From positions 123,752 to 187,751 of the forward strand of contig NZ_JAQQKX010000009.1 of NCBI RefSeq assembly GCF_028550415.1: DNA of 64,000 nt. The letters run 5' to 3'. The number at the start of each line of letters is the position of its first letter. Positions within the stretch are counted from its first letter, which is position 1. The DNA comes from Asticcacaulis aquaticus. GTDB lineage: Bacteria > Pseudomonadota > Alphaproteobacteria > Caulobacterales > Caulobacteraceae. This document shows positions 8,263 through 15,561 of this stretch, one piece after another. Below the pieces are notes generated by a model, which searched no databases, had not been told where the DNA came from, and worked only from the letters and a program-made list of their open reading frames with translations. A program made the position numbers and the translations under genes.

Positions 8263-9450
8263 ATGCAAAATCGCCGCCATTTCCTCGTCACCACCACCGG
8301 CCTGTTCGCCTCGGCCTTCCTGCCCGCCACGGCGTTTGCGGCAGGCCGCGATCCCCGCCTGATCGTCATCATCCTGCGCGGCGCCATGGACGGCCTCGCC
8401 GCCGTACCGCCCGTCGGCGACCCCGACTTCGCCGCCCTGCGCCCGCCCGTCTTCGACGGCGATCCGCTGAAACTCGACGGCTTCTTCGGACTCAATCCGG
8501 CCATGCCCAATCTGGCGCGGATGTATCAGGCGAAACAGGCGACCCTCGTCCACGCCTCGGCGACGCCCTACCGCAACCGCTCGCACTTCGACGGTCAGGA
8601 CGTGCTGGAGTCCGGCCATGAAAAGCCCGGCTTCGCCGATTCCGGCTGGTTGAACCGCCTGCTGACGACGCTCGGGACGTCCGACAAACTCGATGCCGCG
8701 CAGCTTAAGGCCACCAAGGGCCTGTCGGTCGGCACCCTGACGCCGCTGGTCATCCGTGGCGAAGCGCCCCTGCTCGGCTGGGCCCCGTCGCAGTTGAAAG
8801 ACGCCGATGCCGACCTGCCGCCGCGTCTGCTGCGGCTGTACGGTGAGACCGATCCAGCCCTGATGCAGGTGCTGCATGAAGGGATAGAGACCGGCAAGAT
8901 CGCCGGTGGCATGAAGGACATGGGCGGCGGTGGCGGCGGTCAGACCAAGGCCATGCTCGACATGGCCAAGGGGGCGGCGGCGCTTATGGCGCGCGACGAC
9001 GGCCCTCGCGTGGCGGCCATGGCGTTTGACGGCTGGGACACCCACACGGCGGAACAGCGCCGCCTGACGCAATTGCTGGGCGGGCTCGATGCGGCGCTGG
9101 CGGCGCTGGAAAGCGGTCTTGGGGCCAAATGGAACGACACAGTGGTGCTGGTGGCGACCGAATTCGGCCGCACGGCGCGCTTCAACGGCACGCAGGGCTC
9201 CGACCACGGTCAGGCGACCGCCGCGTTTCTGGCGGGTGGCGCGGTCAAGGGCGGGCGGGTCGTCGCCGACTGGCCCGGCGTCAAGGCCTCGGCCCTCTAC
9301 GAAGGCCGCGACCTTACGCCCACCACCGATCTGCGTGCGGTCGTCATGGGCGTCGCCCGCGACCATCTGGGGGCCGATGTGCGCCGGTTACAAACAGACG
9401 TGTTTCCGGGAGCCCTCGGCGTCAAACCGGTGGACGGGTTAGTAGTGTAA
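8263..9450 (+). CDS. DUF1501 family protein with Tat signal
   Basis: A 395-residue exported protein. The N-terminus has a twin-arginine signal (NRRHFLVTTTGLFASAF) ending at an Ala-x-Ala site near residue 27, so the protein is likely folded before export to the periplasm. The body has the DUF1501 features LIVIILRGAMDGL and, near the C-terminus, VVLVATEFGRTARFNG and GSDHGQATAAFLAGG, which recall alkaline-phosphatase-like metal sites; a hydrolase role is inferred from that fold and is unproven. It is translationally close to the DUF1800 gene upstream. Confidence 0.9.
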   Translation: MQNRRHFLVTTTGLFASAFLPATAFAAGRDPRLIVIILRGAMDGLAAVPPVGDPDFAALRPPVFDGDPLKLDGFFGLNPAMPNLARMYQAKQATLVHASATPYRNRSHFDGQDVLESGHEKPGFADSGWLNRLLTTLGTSDKLDAAQLKATKGLSVGTLTPLVIRGEAPLLGWAPSQLKDADADLPPRLLRLYGETDPALMQVLHEGIETGKIAGGMKDMGGGGGGQTKAMLDMAKGAAALMARDDGPRVAAMAFDGWDTHTAEQRRLTQLLGGLDAALAALESGLGAKWNDTVVLVATEFGRTARFNGTQGSDHGQATAAFLAGGAVKGGRVVADWPGVKASALYEGRDLTPTTDLRAVVMGVARDHLGADVRRLQTDVFPGALGVKPVDGLVV

Positions 9451-9456
9451 TTCTTC

Positions 9457-9624
9457 ATACCTCCCCAGCTTGCTGGGGAGGGGGACCGCACGAACCACGA
9501 AGTGGTGAGATGTGGTGGTGGGGGCTCTTGCTAACTTACGACGGTCGCCGTGGAAACTCCGCAAGACACCTCACCTTCCGGCCTTCGGCCTCCCTCCTCC
9601 CCGCACTAAAGTGCAGGGAGGTAT
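9457..9624. repeat. Palindromic element A, copy 1
   Basis: A 168-base element bounded by ATACCTCCC and GGGAGGTAT. Each end folds on itself (CTCCCCAGCTTGCTGGGGAG on the left, CTCCCCGCACTAAAGTGCAGGGAG-like on the right), and the inner part contains GGTGGTGGGGGCTCTTGCT and an ACTTACGACGGT block. The same blocks recur in the same order at 63742-63893. It fills the gap between the convergent DUF1501 and SMR genes. Confidence 0.75.
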
Positions 9625-9631
9625 AAGAGAC

Positions 9632-9967
9632 CTACCCCGCCGTCGCCTTCAGCCCGATGATCGCGACGAGCAGCATGCCCAAAAATAGCAGCCGCATCGG
9701 CGTCACGGCCTCGTGGAACAGCACGATGCCGAGGATCGCCGCGCCCAGCGCCCCGATCCCGACCCACACGCCATAGGCCGTGCCGATCGGCAGGGTCTGC
9801 GCGGCTTTGGCCAGCAGGAACATGCTCCCCGCCAGCGTTGCCAGCACGAAGGCCGATGGCACGGGTCTGGTAAAGCCGTGCGTATATTTCAGCCCGATGG
9901 CCCAGCAGATTTCCAGCAAACCGGCGATAATCAGATAGACCCACGGCAGGGGTATGAACGTCGTCAT
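9632..9967 (-). CDS. Small multidrug resistance family exporter, SugE/Gdx type
   Basis: The 111-residue protein has four membrane helices and the conserved SMR glutamate in helix 1 (LIIAGLLEICWAIGLKY). The motif KAAQTLPIGTAYGVWVGIGA is typical of the SugE/Gdx subgroup, whose characterised members export guanidinium in exchange for protons as antiparallel dimers. The ATG at 9967 follows AAGGAG with six bases spacing, and that site is part of a hairpin (see 9968-10006). I did not find the guanidine-II riboswitch signature that often precedes such genes. Confidence 0.9.
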   Translation of the reverse strand: MTTFIPLPWVYLIIAGLLEICWAIGLKYTHGFTRPVPSAFVLATLAGSMFLLAKAAQTLPIGTAYGVWVGIGALGAAILGIVLFHEAVTPMRLLFLGMLLVAIIGLKATAG

Positions 9968-10006
9968 GACGCGCTCCTTCAGTAAGATAACGATGTCAGG
10001 GAGCGT
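9968..10006 (-). promoter_or_regulatory. Hairpin covering the ribosome-binding site of the SMR gene
   Basis: On the minus strand GACGCTCC (9999-10006) can pair with GGAGCGCGTC (9968-9977) with a two-base bulge. The right arm contains the GGAG Shine-Dalgarno and ends directly at the ATG, so the structure would block translation initiation. It may be an RNA switch, thermosensor or simple attenuation. Confidence 0.45.
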
Positions 10007-10366
10007 CGTCTTGTCTGTCCGGCTTATTTTGCCGCGCGTCTGTATCCCAAAACCGCCACGAAAGTATCAGGCCACTTTTGGGGATGCGCTTAATCCGGTC
10101 CCGGTACGGCGCGTCTCGTCGGGAGCGACATCCTTATAGCGCCCCCTCCCCTGAAAATAAAGCCTTGAAACGCCTCGTCAATTCGTCGGGCGACACACCA
10201 CATTACATTCCGTTTAAGAATTACAATAATTTCATTAAATAAATCAAATGATTAAAACGAGTTCATGACGTTCATTTAATTTGAAACCATCACGGCCCTC
10301 AGGCATATCGCTTTCACCGGCGGCACACACACCGCCCGACACAAGCAACCTTAAAGGAATATTCAA
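10007..10366. other. Intergenic region before the twin micropeptides
   Basis: No gene is visible here. The left half holds the leader of the SMR gene on the minus strand. The right half (10200-10290) is AT-rich, and TTGAAA at about 10278 followed 17 bases later by CATATC is a possible promoter for the micropeptides. GTCGGGCG near 10186 and CGCCCGAC near 10333 form a long-range inverted pair. Confidence 0.4.
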
Positions 10367-10441
10367 ATGCAAACCGCCCTGACCCCGACCCTCTTCCTGA
10401 GCTTTGCCGCGTTTCTTACCGCCGCCCTTCTTCTCATCTAA
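10367..10441 (+). CDS. Membrane micropeptide, first of a tandem pair
   Basis: A 24-residue peptide, MQTALTPTLFLSFAAFLTAA followed by LLLI and TAA. An AAAGGAAT Shine-Dalgarno lies about seven bases upstream. It is one hydrophobic helix with no charged residues. The next frame 32 bases downstream encodes a peptide of exactly the same length sharing FLSFAAF and the final isoleucine at equivalent positions, which suggests duplication and selection on the peptide. I know no family for it; single-helix subunits of larger complexes such as KdpF or CydX are of similar size but differ in sequence. Confidence 0.55.
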   Translation: MQTALTPTLFLSFAAFLTAALLLI

Positions 10442-10472
10442 CCGATTATTCAAAAACCCAAAGGACATCACC

Positions 10473-10547
10473 ATGACCACCTATATGACCGCCATCGGCT
10501 TTCTGTCGTTCGCCGCCTTTGCGACCCTTGCCCTGTACGTCATCTGA
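10473..10547 (+). CDS. Membrane micropeptide, second of a tandem pair
   Basis: A 24-residue peptide, MTTYMTAIGFLSFAAFATLA followed by LYVI and TGA. An AAAGGA Shine-Dalgarno lies seven bases before the ATG. It aligns without gaps to the preceding micropeptide, with identical FLSFAAF, T and AL positions and a final I. The two are probably cotranscribed and followed by a strong hairpin at 10615-10672. Confidence 0.55.
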   Translation: MTTYMTAIGFLSFAAFATLALYVI

Positions 10548-10614
10548 ACGTCCCTCACCGAGACCTCAGTTCAGCGTACACAAAGGGAGACAGCCGATGC
10601 GCCACGCACCGCTG

Positions 10615-10672
10615 CCATACAAAGCCAAACGGACGGAAGATCGCTCTTCTGTCCGTTTTGCACTTTGTATGG
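10615..10672. terminator. Long hairpin between the micropeptides and the PhyH gene
   Basis: CCATACAAAG pairs with CTTTGTATGG at the base, and AAACGGACGGAAGA pairs with TCTTCTGTCCGTTT with a single mismatch around a 4-base TCGC loop. It lies between convergent genes and probably terminates both; there is no long uninterrupted T-run outside the stem. Confidence 0.65.
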
Positions 10673-10678
10673 GACGGC

Positions 10679-11350
10679 TCAGACCCCGCGCCAGTCGAGT
10701 CCACCCGGCAGAGCCGTCGCGGCGTAGTCCACCTGCAACACCCGTCGGCGGCCCGGACTTTGCGATCGTTCCGACATGTGCAGGATCGGCGTCGCATAGG
10801 CCCAGACATCACCGGCCCTCGCAAGGCACGTCAGAACCGGACCACTTTCCGCCACACGCGAAGCCTCATCCGCGGCGACAAACCCCAGACGATGCGAGCC
10901 TAGTGCCACCTTGAGCGGCGCGTTGCTCTCATCGCAGTCATCCAGATGCAGCCGCAGGGTCACCATGCCGTTCAACACCGACATCGGCGGCGCGACGTGC
11001 AAAATCCCGTCTTTGGTAGACCATGGTCCGAAACCTTCGACTTCGATGCGTTCACGCACGGCAATGGTTCGGTCCTGATGCCAGCCCAGATGCCAGTTCG
11101 TAGCGGGAGATTTATCGAAGATGATGGCCCGTACCGGCCGCGCGGCCTCCCCGATCAGACCTGCAGCAATGCGTCCTAACGCGCCCGTCGCTTCCAATAG
11201 TGTGTTGCCTTGCGTCAGACGTTTACCGGGACGACCGGCGATCTGTGCGTCCAGGTCATCCCTCAGCGAGTCGATGATCTCTGACGCAAGAACGGCGCGA
11301 TGAAGCACCGCGCCGTCCCTGGCAAAGTCCAGATTGTCGAGCGTAATCAA
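10679..11350 (-). CDS. Phytanoyl-CoA dioxygenase family protein
   Basis: The 223-residue product looks like an Fe(II)/2-oxoglutarate oxygenase of the PhyH family. The HxD iron-binding pair is in [11 protein letters not shown] near residue 91, a distal histidine is in PILHMSERS, and the 2-oxoglutarate arginine lies shortly after in RRVLQVDY. Substrate is unknown; bacterial members act on diverse small molecules. The start is a TTG that overlaps the fumC stop codon in TTGA, so it is probably translated by coupling to fumC. An oxygenase coupled to a TCA-cycle enzyme is unusual but the link may be only transcriptional. Confidence 0.8.
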   Translation of the reverse strand: MITLDNLDFARDGAVLHRAVLASEIIDSLRDDLDAQIAGRPGKRLTQGNTLLEATGALGRIAAGLIGEAARPVRAIIFDKSPATNWHLGWHQDRTIAVRERIEVEGFGPWSTKDGILHVAPPMSVLNGMVTLRLHLDDCDESNAPLKVALGSHRLGFVAADEASRVAESGPVLTCLARAGDVWAYATPILHMSERSQSPGRRRVLQVDYAATALPGGLDWRGV

Positions 11351-12840
11351 CCCGGCGAGACCATGTTTTCCGGGCGGACGAACTGGTCGAACTCCTCGTT
11401 GGTCAGGTAACCGCCGCCGACGGCCTCTTCGCGCAGCGTCGTGCCGTTCTTGTGCGCGGTCTTGGCGATCTTGGCGCAGGCGTCATAGCCCAGACGGCCG
11501 TTCAGCGCCGTGACCAGCATCAGCGAGTTCTCGACGCCCTTCTTGATATTGTCGATGCGCGGCTCGATACCCACCACGCAGTTGTCGGTGAAGGACACCG
11601 CCGCATCGGCCAGCAGACGCACCGATTGCAGGAAGTTATAGGCCATAACCGGGTTGAAGACGTTCAGTTCGAAGTGACCCTGCGAACCCGCGAAGGTCAG
11701 GGCGGCGTGGTTGCCGAACACCTGCACGCAGACCTGAGTCAGGGCCTCGCACTGGGTCGGGTTGACCTTACCCGGCATGATCGACGAACCCGGCTCGTTT
11801 TCCGGCAGGGCCAGTTCGCCCAGGCCCGCGCGCGGGCCAGAGCCCAGGAAGCGGATGTCGTTGGCGATCTTGAACAGCGAGGCGGCGACCGTATTGATGG
11901 CGCCATGCGAGAAGACCATGGCGTCGTGGGCGGCCAGCGCTTCGAACTTGTTCGGCGCGGTCGTGAAGCCGAGGCCGGTGATGGCGGCGATCTTTTCGGC
12001 CACGCCTTCGGCAAAGCCGATCGGGGCGTTGAGGCCGGTGCCGACGGCGGTGCCGCCCTGGGCCAGTTGCATCAGCTTCGGCAGGGTCTGCTCGATGCGC
12101 TCGATACCGTTGGTCAGTTGTTGCGTATAGCCCGAAAACTCCTGACCGAGCGTCAGGGGCGTGGCGTCCTGCGTATGGGTGCGGCCGATCTTGATGATCG
12201 CCTTCCACGCCTCGGCCTTGTCGTTCAGGGCGTTGCGGAGCGTCTGCAGCGCCGGCAGCAGGCGGTGCGAGATTTCCTCGGCGCAGGCCACGTGCATGGC
12301 GGTCGGATAGGTGTCGTTCGACGACTGCGACATGTTGACGTGGTCGTTAGGGTGGACCGGCTTCTTGGTGCCCATCTCACCGCCCAGGATTTCAATCGCG
12401 CGGTTCGAGATGACCTCGTTGGCGTTCATGTTCGACTGCGTGCCCGAACCCGTCTGCCACACGACCAGCGGGAAGTGCGCGTCGAGCTTGCCTTCGATGA
12501 CTTCGTTGGCGGCCTGAACGATGGCGTTGGTGAGCGTCGCATCAAGCTTGCCCAGCGCGTGGTTGGTTTCCGCCGCCGCGCGTTTCACGATCCCGAGCGC
12601 CCGCACGATCGGCAGGGGCTGCTTTTCCCAGCCGATCTTGAAATTGCCGAGCGAACGCTGGGCCTGCGCGCCCCAATAGACGCTGTTCTCGACTTCGATC
12701 GGGCCGAAGGTATCGGATTCGGTACGGGTGGTTTTGGTCATCTTAGGTGGCTCCACGCTTGCGGGGGTGTCCACCACCGGCGGCACGGCGACCGCCTTTT
12801 TCGACTTGGACTTTTTCTTACCGAACAACCAGCCGAACAT
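11347..12840 (-). CDS. fumC: Fumarate hydratase class II with N-terminal extension
   Basis: FumC interconverts fumarate and malate in the TCA cycle without an iron-sulfur cluster. The 497-residue product carries the family signature [11 protein letters not shown], the [14 protein letters not shown] motif and [17 protein letters not shown]. The usual FumC start corresponds to [17 protein letters not shown], but the frame extends 33 residues upstream to an ATG at 12840 with an AGGAGG Shine-Dalgarno, much better than that of the inner ATG. The extension begins [15 protein letters not shown], a hydrophobic patch followed by lysines, then a Pro/Val-rich linker. Both starts may be used. The PhyH gene overlaps its stop by four bases. 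Confidence 0.93.
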   Translation of the reverse strand: MFGWLFGKKKSKSKKAVAVPPVVDTPASVEPPKMTKTTRTESDTFGPIEVENSVYWGAQAQRSLGNFKIGWEKQPLPIVRALGIVKRAAAETNHALGKLDATLTNAIVQAANEVIEGKLDAHFPLVVWQTGSGTQSNMNANEVISNRAIEILGGEMGTKKPVHPNDHVNMSQSSNDTYPTAMHVACAEEISHRLLPALQTLRNALNDKAEAWKAIIKIGRTHTQDATPLTLGQEFSGYTQQLTNGIERIEQTLPKLMQLAQGGTAVGTGLNAPIGFAEGVAEKIAAITGLGFTTAPNKFEALAAHDAMVFSHGAINTVAASLFKIANDIRFLGSGPRAGLGELALPENEPGSSIMPGKVNPTQCEALTQVCVQVFGNHAALTFAGSQGHFELNVFNPVMAYNFLQSVRLLADAAVSFTDNCVVGIEPRIDNIKKGVENSLMLVTALNGRLGYDACAKIAKTAHKNGTTLREEAVGGGYLTNEEFDQFVRPENMVSPG

Positions 12841-13170
12841 GGAAACACCCCTCCTGAATTTCACCGAGGTTCAGTGGAACATTTGACCGGAAAGTGCAAC
12901 GGTTTTTAGGGGGAGGAAGAGGTGGTTATGTTTTTGGTATGCGCAATCCCATGGCACACCAATCCACAACATCAATCAAAGTCGCGAAATTTTTTAAGCT
13001 TCAAGTTATAGACGAAATGTTGAAAACAACGTCGGATTGTGCAATTTTGTGAAACGACTCGCGCTGTGAGTTCGCGTCGGTTAAAAATCAAGGGCAACAA
13101 CAGATAAAATCTGCGAATTTAATTACAGCTCACGCTAAAGATATGCGTTTAATTAAATAGGAAAGATAAA
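12841..13170. other. AT-rich gap between fumC and the two-gene island
   Basis: The first 30 bases hold the fumC ribosome-binding site on the minus strand. From about 12910 the base composition becomes AT-rich and stays so through 14713. No gene, tRNA or clear attachment repeat is visible; the divergent promoters of fumC and of the gene at 13171 must lie here. Confidence 0.5.
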
Positions 13171-14103
13171 GTGGCTAAGCGGAAGCAGGAGGAAGCAACT
13201 TGTAGCTTTCACTATTTAGTTCGCGAAAAACGTGTGGAGGGTAAAGATCCAGAAATTGTTCCGTTTACAGATGAACAGTTTAAGGAATTTTGCGACATAC
13301 TTTTAGCGCAGCCAAAAATTGATTTAAGTGATGATGAAACATGCAAGAGACTTAAAACTACAAATCTTGCACCAGTAGAAATGTGTGAGAAAGTAGATGA
13401 TCGCACAGTTTTTGGTCGGTTCCGGTCACTGTATTCAGGTCACGCATATGACAACACTGACGTTGGAGAAATTCCAGATAGCAGCGTAAGTCTGCGGCCT
13501 TTCTTTTTCCTTGCATATCTTTCTGAAAGCGGGCGCATATATGTAGGCAGTCAATACCTTGGCCAATTCGGAGGCTACATGGGACTGTTTCAGACTCTAC
13601 GGCTATTACTCCCGGAACCAGTTGTATCTATTTCGTTTCGACATGACGCTACATCTTACAAAGATGCCAAACCAAAAGAAGTGCGTGTCAATTTCTCACG
13701 CAAACCTAATGAAATTACCGGGAGTAATAAATTTGGCCAGCGTGGCGCAATGACATTTAAAAGCAATTCCAATAGCGACATTGAATTTAACGATACAGTA
13801 ACAACAAAACTTCTAGCCAAAATTGGCCAACCTAATGCGGTAATAAAGAAGGCAGTGGCAGATATGTTATCAGGCAATGAAATTCTAGCGCTTCGTGATG
13901 AGGACATTGAGGACTGCACTGTCATCGCTACAGTAAATGGGAAAAAGCAAACAATCAATATCATTGAAGCTGGGCATTTTGCCACTCGCTTTCCGCTAGA
14001 AATTGCGGAATACATTAAAGGGCATCCAGACAGAGTCAAATCCAAAGCTGCAATGATGAAGCTGCTGAAAGATCAAATTATATCTCGAACCGAGCATGTT
14101 TAA
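13171..14103 (+). CDS. Unknown soluble protein of an AT-rich two-gene module
   Basis: The 310-residue protein is not recognised. It has no signal peptide or membrane helix. Segments that look structured are FHYLVREKRV at the start, TVFGRFRSLYSGHAYDN, and a strongly hydrophobic-aromatic stretch SLRPFFFLAYLSESGRIYVG followed by GQFGGYMGLFQTL around residues 107-145. The C-terminal third is mixed charged. The start is a GTG with AGGAAAG upstream. A hand count of one 60-base line here gives 42% GC against 75% in a fumC line, and codon use is AT-biased, which suggests acquisition from elsewhere. Its stop lies inside the next gene (8-base overlap), so the two products are made together; a sensor or toxin role beside a membrane effector is inference. 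Confidence 0.8.
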   Translation: MAKRKQEEATCSFHYLVREKRVEGKDPEIVPFTDEQFKEFCDILLAQPKIDLSDDETCKRLKTTNLAPVEMCEKVDDRTVFGRFRSLYSGHAYDNTDVGEIPDSSVSLRPFFFLAYLSESGRIYVGSQYLGQFGGYMGLFQTLRLLLPEPVVSISFRHDATSYKDAKPKEVRVNFSRKPNEITGSNKFGQRGAMTFKSNSNSDIEFNDTVTTKLLAKIGQPNAVIKKAVADMLSGNEILALRDEDIEDCTVIATVNGKKQTINIIEAGHFATRFPLEIAEYIKGHPDRVKSKAAMMKLLKDQIISRTEHV

Positions 14104-14713
14104 TGTCCGAGAAATAATTCGAAATAACAATTCGACCTTTTACGACTTCAACACTCATAAAAGGCATAGTCAAAAAACACGCCTATTAATCACATGCATT
14201 TCGGCATTTATCGCATCAATTTTGTGTCCGAAAGTTTCAGATAATTTACTTGCTGGATTTTTAGCCGTTCAATCAATTCTCCTGGGATTCACCGTGAACG
14301 TAATGTTCTTTTTTCTGGGAAATCCCGAAAAAGAAATACCAGAGTCTCAATCAATTGAGGCTCAATTGCGCTCACAGCGACTTCGCGACTTATATCACGA
14401 ACTTTTTTATAATGTATCGTATTTCAATCTCATTGCGATCGCATCCATTATAGTCGCAACCGCATTACTTTTACCAACACCCATAGTTCCGGAATATATG
14501 AGGAGTTGGCCGCTTATCGAAGCTTACGTTCTTTGGCTTGATAAATCCTCGATCGCTCCGACTATTAGCACGGCTTTCCGTAATGGAATGATGTTTGTAT
14601 TTTACACAATAGCAATTGAGGTCATTTTTTCAATCGCTCGTCTAATTGGCAGAACGTCTTTTTATTTCGAACGAAAAATAGGACAAGTACGTAGGAAAGA
14701 TGATACAAAGTAG
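14096..14713 (+). CDS. Four-helix membrane protein of the AT-rich module
   Basis: The 205-residue protein has four hydrophobic segments, about residues 29-45, 51-76, 107-130 and 163-188, arranged as two pairs separated by a charged stretch (about 77-106), and a basic C-terminus (QVRRKDDTK). No known family is recognised. The start overlaps the upstream gene by eight bases, implying coupled translation. Small co-encoded membrane proteins next to a soluble partner are a common plan for bacterial defence modules (for example KwaA with KwaB in Kiwa), but I cannot show homology. Base composition matches the upstream gene and differs from the rest of the window. Confidence 0.8.
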   Translation: MFNVREIIRNNNSTFYDFNTHKRHSQKTRLLITCISAFIASILCPKVSDNLLAGFLAVQSILLGFTVNVMFFFLGNPEKEIPESQSIEAQLRSQRLRDLYHELFYNVSYFNLIAIASIIVATALLLPTPIVPEYMRSWPLIEAYVLWLDKSSIAPTISTAFRNGMMFVFYTIAIEVIFSIARLIGRTSFYFERKIGQVRRKDDTK

Positions 14714-14778
14714 CTTAACTACGAATACCGCGCAATCAAATCTATCCCCGCCCGCTCAACCCCGTGCATCCTATTCGC

Positions 14779-15381
14779 ATGGCCTTGGACACGCGCACCC
14801 CTGACGAAAAACTGAGCCCGGAGGCACGGCGCGGACATTTGCGCGCCTTTGCCGACCGGATGCTGCTCAGGACGGTGGCGCTGGACGATCCCGAAGACCT
14901 CTCCGGTGTCGAACGCGCCGTGCGCGTGGTCGCTGTCATCGAGCGCATCTACAGCCGCTGCGACCGCGACGAAGGGCAGGCCCCTGATCCGCACAAGCTG
15001 CAAACCGAACGCGCACGCCATCAGGCCAAGGCCGTCAAGGCCCGCGTGCATCTGGCAGGGACGCTGGAATGGGGCGAAAAGCGCCGCAAGGCGCTGGGGC
15101 CGTGGTGGGACGCTGCCGGAACGGCGGTCGAGGCACCGGTCAAGTTGGAAACGCCGGTGGAGGTGCGTGCGGCTGAGGCGGTGGTTCCGGTGAACGCGGT
15201 TGCGTCTAAGGCGGCGGATGAGCGTCCGAAGACCTTACCGGGGCTCACGCCTGCGGCTGAGGCGGGTTATGTCGATTATACGGATGCGATCCTCAAGGCG
15301 CGGTCGGCATTGGGGTTGCGCGATGTGTCGGTGACGGAGATTGCGGATACCGAGAAAAGGCCCCCACCACCCCGAGCCTGA
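14779..15381 (+). CDS. Hypothetical protein ending inside a palindromic repeat
   Basis: A 200-residue protein of normal GC content with an Arg-rich helical N-terminal half (residues 10-100) and an Ala/Val/Pro-rich C-terminal half. I do not recognise it. The ATG at 14779 is preferred to a GTG at 14764 because neither has a good Shine-Dalgarno and the ATG precedes the ordered part. Its last codons (PPPPRA and the TGA stop) lie inside the palindromic element that begins at 15359, so the original C-terminus may have been replaced. Confidence 0.65.
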   Translation: MALDTRTPDEKLSPEARRGHLRAFADRMLLRTVALDDPEDLSGVERAVRVVAVIERIYSRCDRDEGQAPDPHKLQTERARHQAKAVKARVHLAGTLEWGEKRRKALGPWWDAAGTAVEAPVKLETPVEVRAAEAVVPVNAVASKAADERPKTLPGLTPAAEAGYVDYTDAILKARSALGLRDVSVTEIADTEKRPPPPRA

Positions 15382-15462
15382 CGGCTCGCGGTCCCCCTCC
15401 CCGCAAGTGGGGAGGGGGACCGTCCGACGAAGCGTTAGCGTAGGCGGATGGTGGTGGGGGCT
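15359..15462. repeat. Palindromic element A-like, short copy
   Basis: Bounded by GGCCCCCACCACC and GGTGGTGGGGGC. The middle contains CGGTCCCCCTCCCC, CGCAAGTG and GGGGAGGGGGACCG, a near-perfect hairpin. Sequence blocks (GGGGAGGGGGACCG, GGTGGTGGGGGCT) are shared with the copies at 9457 and 63742 but in a rearranged, half-length form. It supplies the end of the upstream coding sequence. Confidence 0.7.
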
Positions 15463-15500
15463 TTGCTTGAGCGGAAACAAGATGCGGGCTGAACTTCAAG

Positions 15501-15555
15501 AGCCCCCTCACCCGGCGCTTCGCGCCACCCTCTCCCCATAGGGGCGAGGGGATTC
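15501..15555. repeat. Short palindromic element next to the ABC transporter gene
   Basis: Contains CGGCGCTTCGCGCC and CTCTCCCCATAGGGGCGAGGGG hairpins in 55 bases, directly before the stop codon of the ABC transporter gene at 15562. It resembles the GC-rich ends of the other palindromic elements in the window. Confidence 0.5.
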
Positions 15556-15561
15556 ACGCGA

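Noticed and set aside
7096..9366. A 756-codon open frame on the minus strand opposite the DUF1800 and DUF1501 genes
   Set aside because: It mirrors two well-supported genes on the other strand; GC-rich codons leave the antisense frame open. Its translation has no recognisable domain and is rich in Arg, Gly and Gln.
9968..10140. Guanidine-II (mini-ykkC) or guanidine-I riboswitch before the SMR gene
   Set aside because: I looked for two hairpins with ACGR loops and for the CTAGGGTTCC-type core and found neither. A different switch remains possible.
10244..10480. A 78-codon minus-strand frame over the micropeptide region
   Set aside because: It overlaps both better-supported micropeptide features and has no Shine-Dalgarno.
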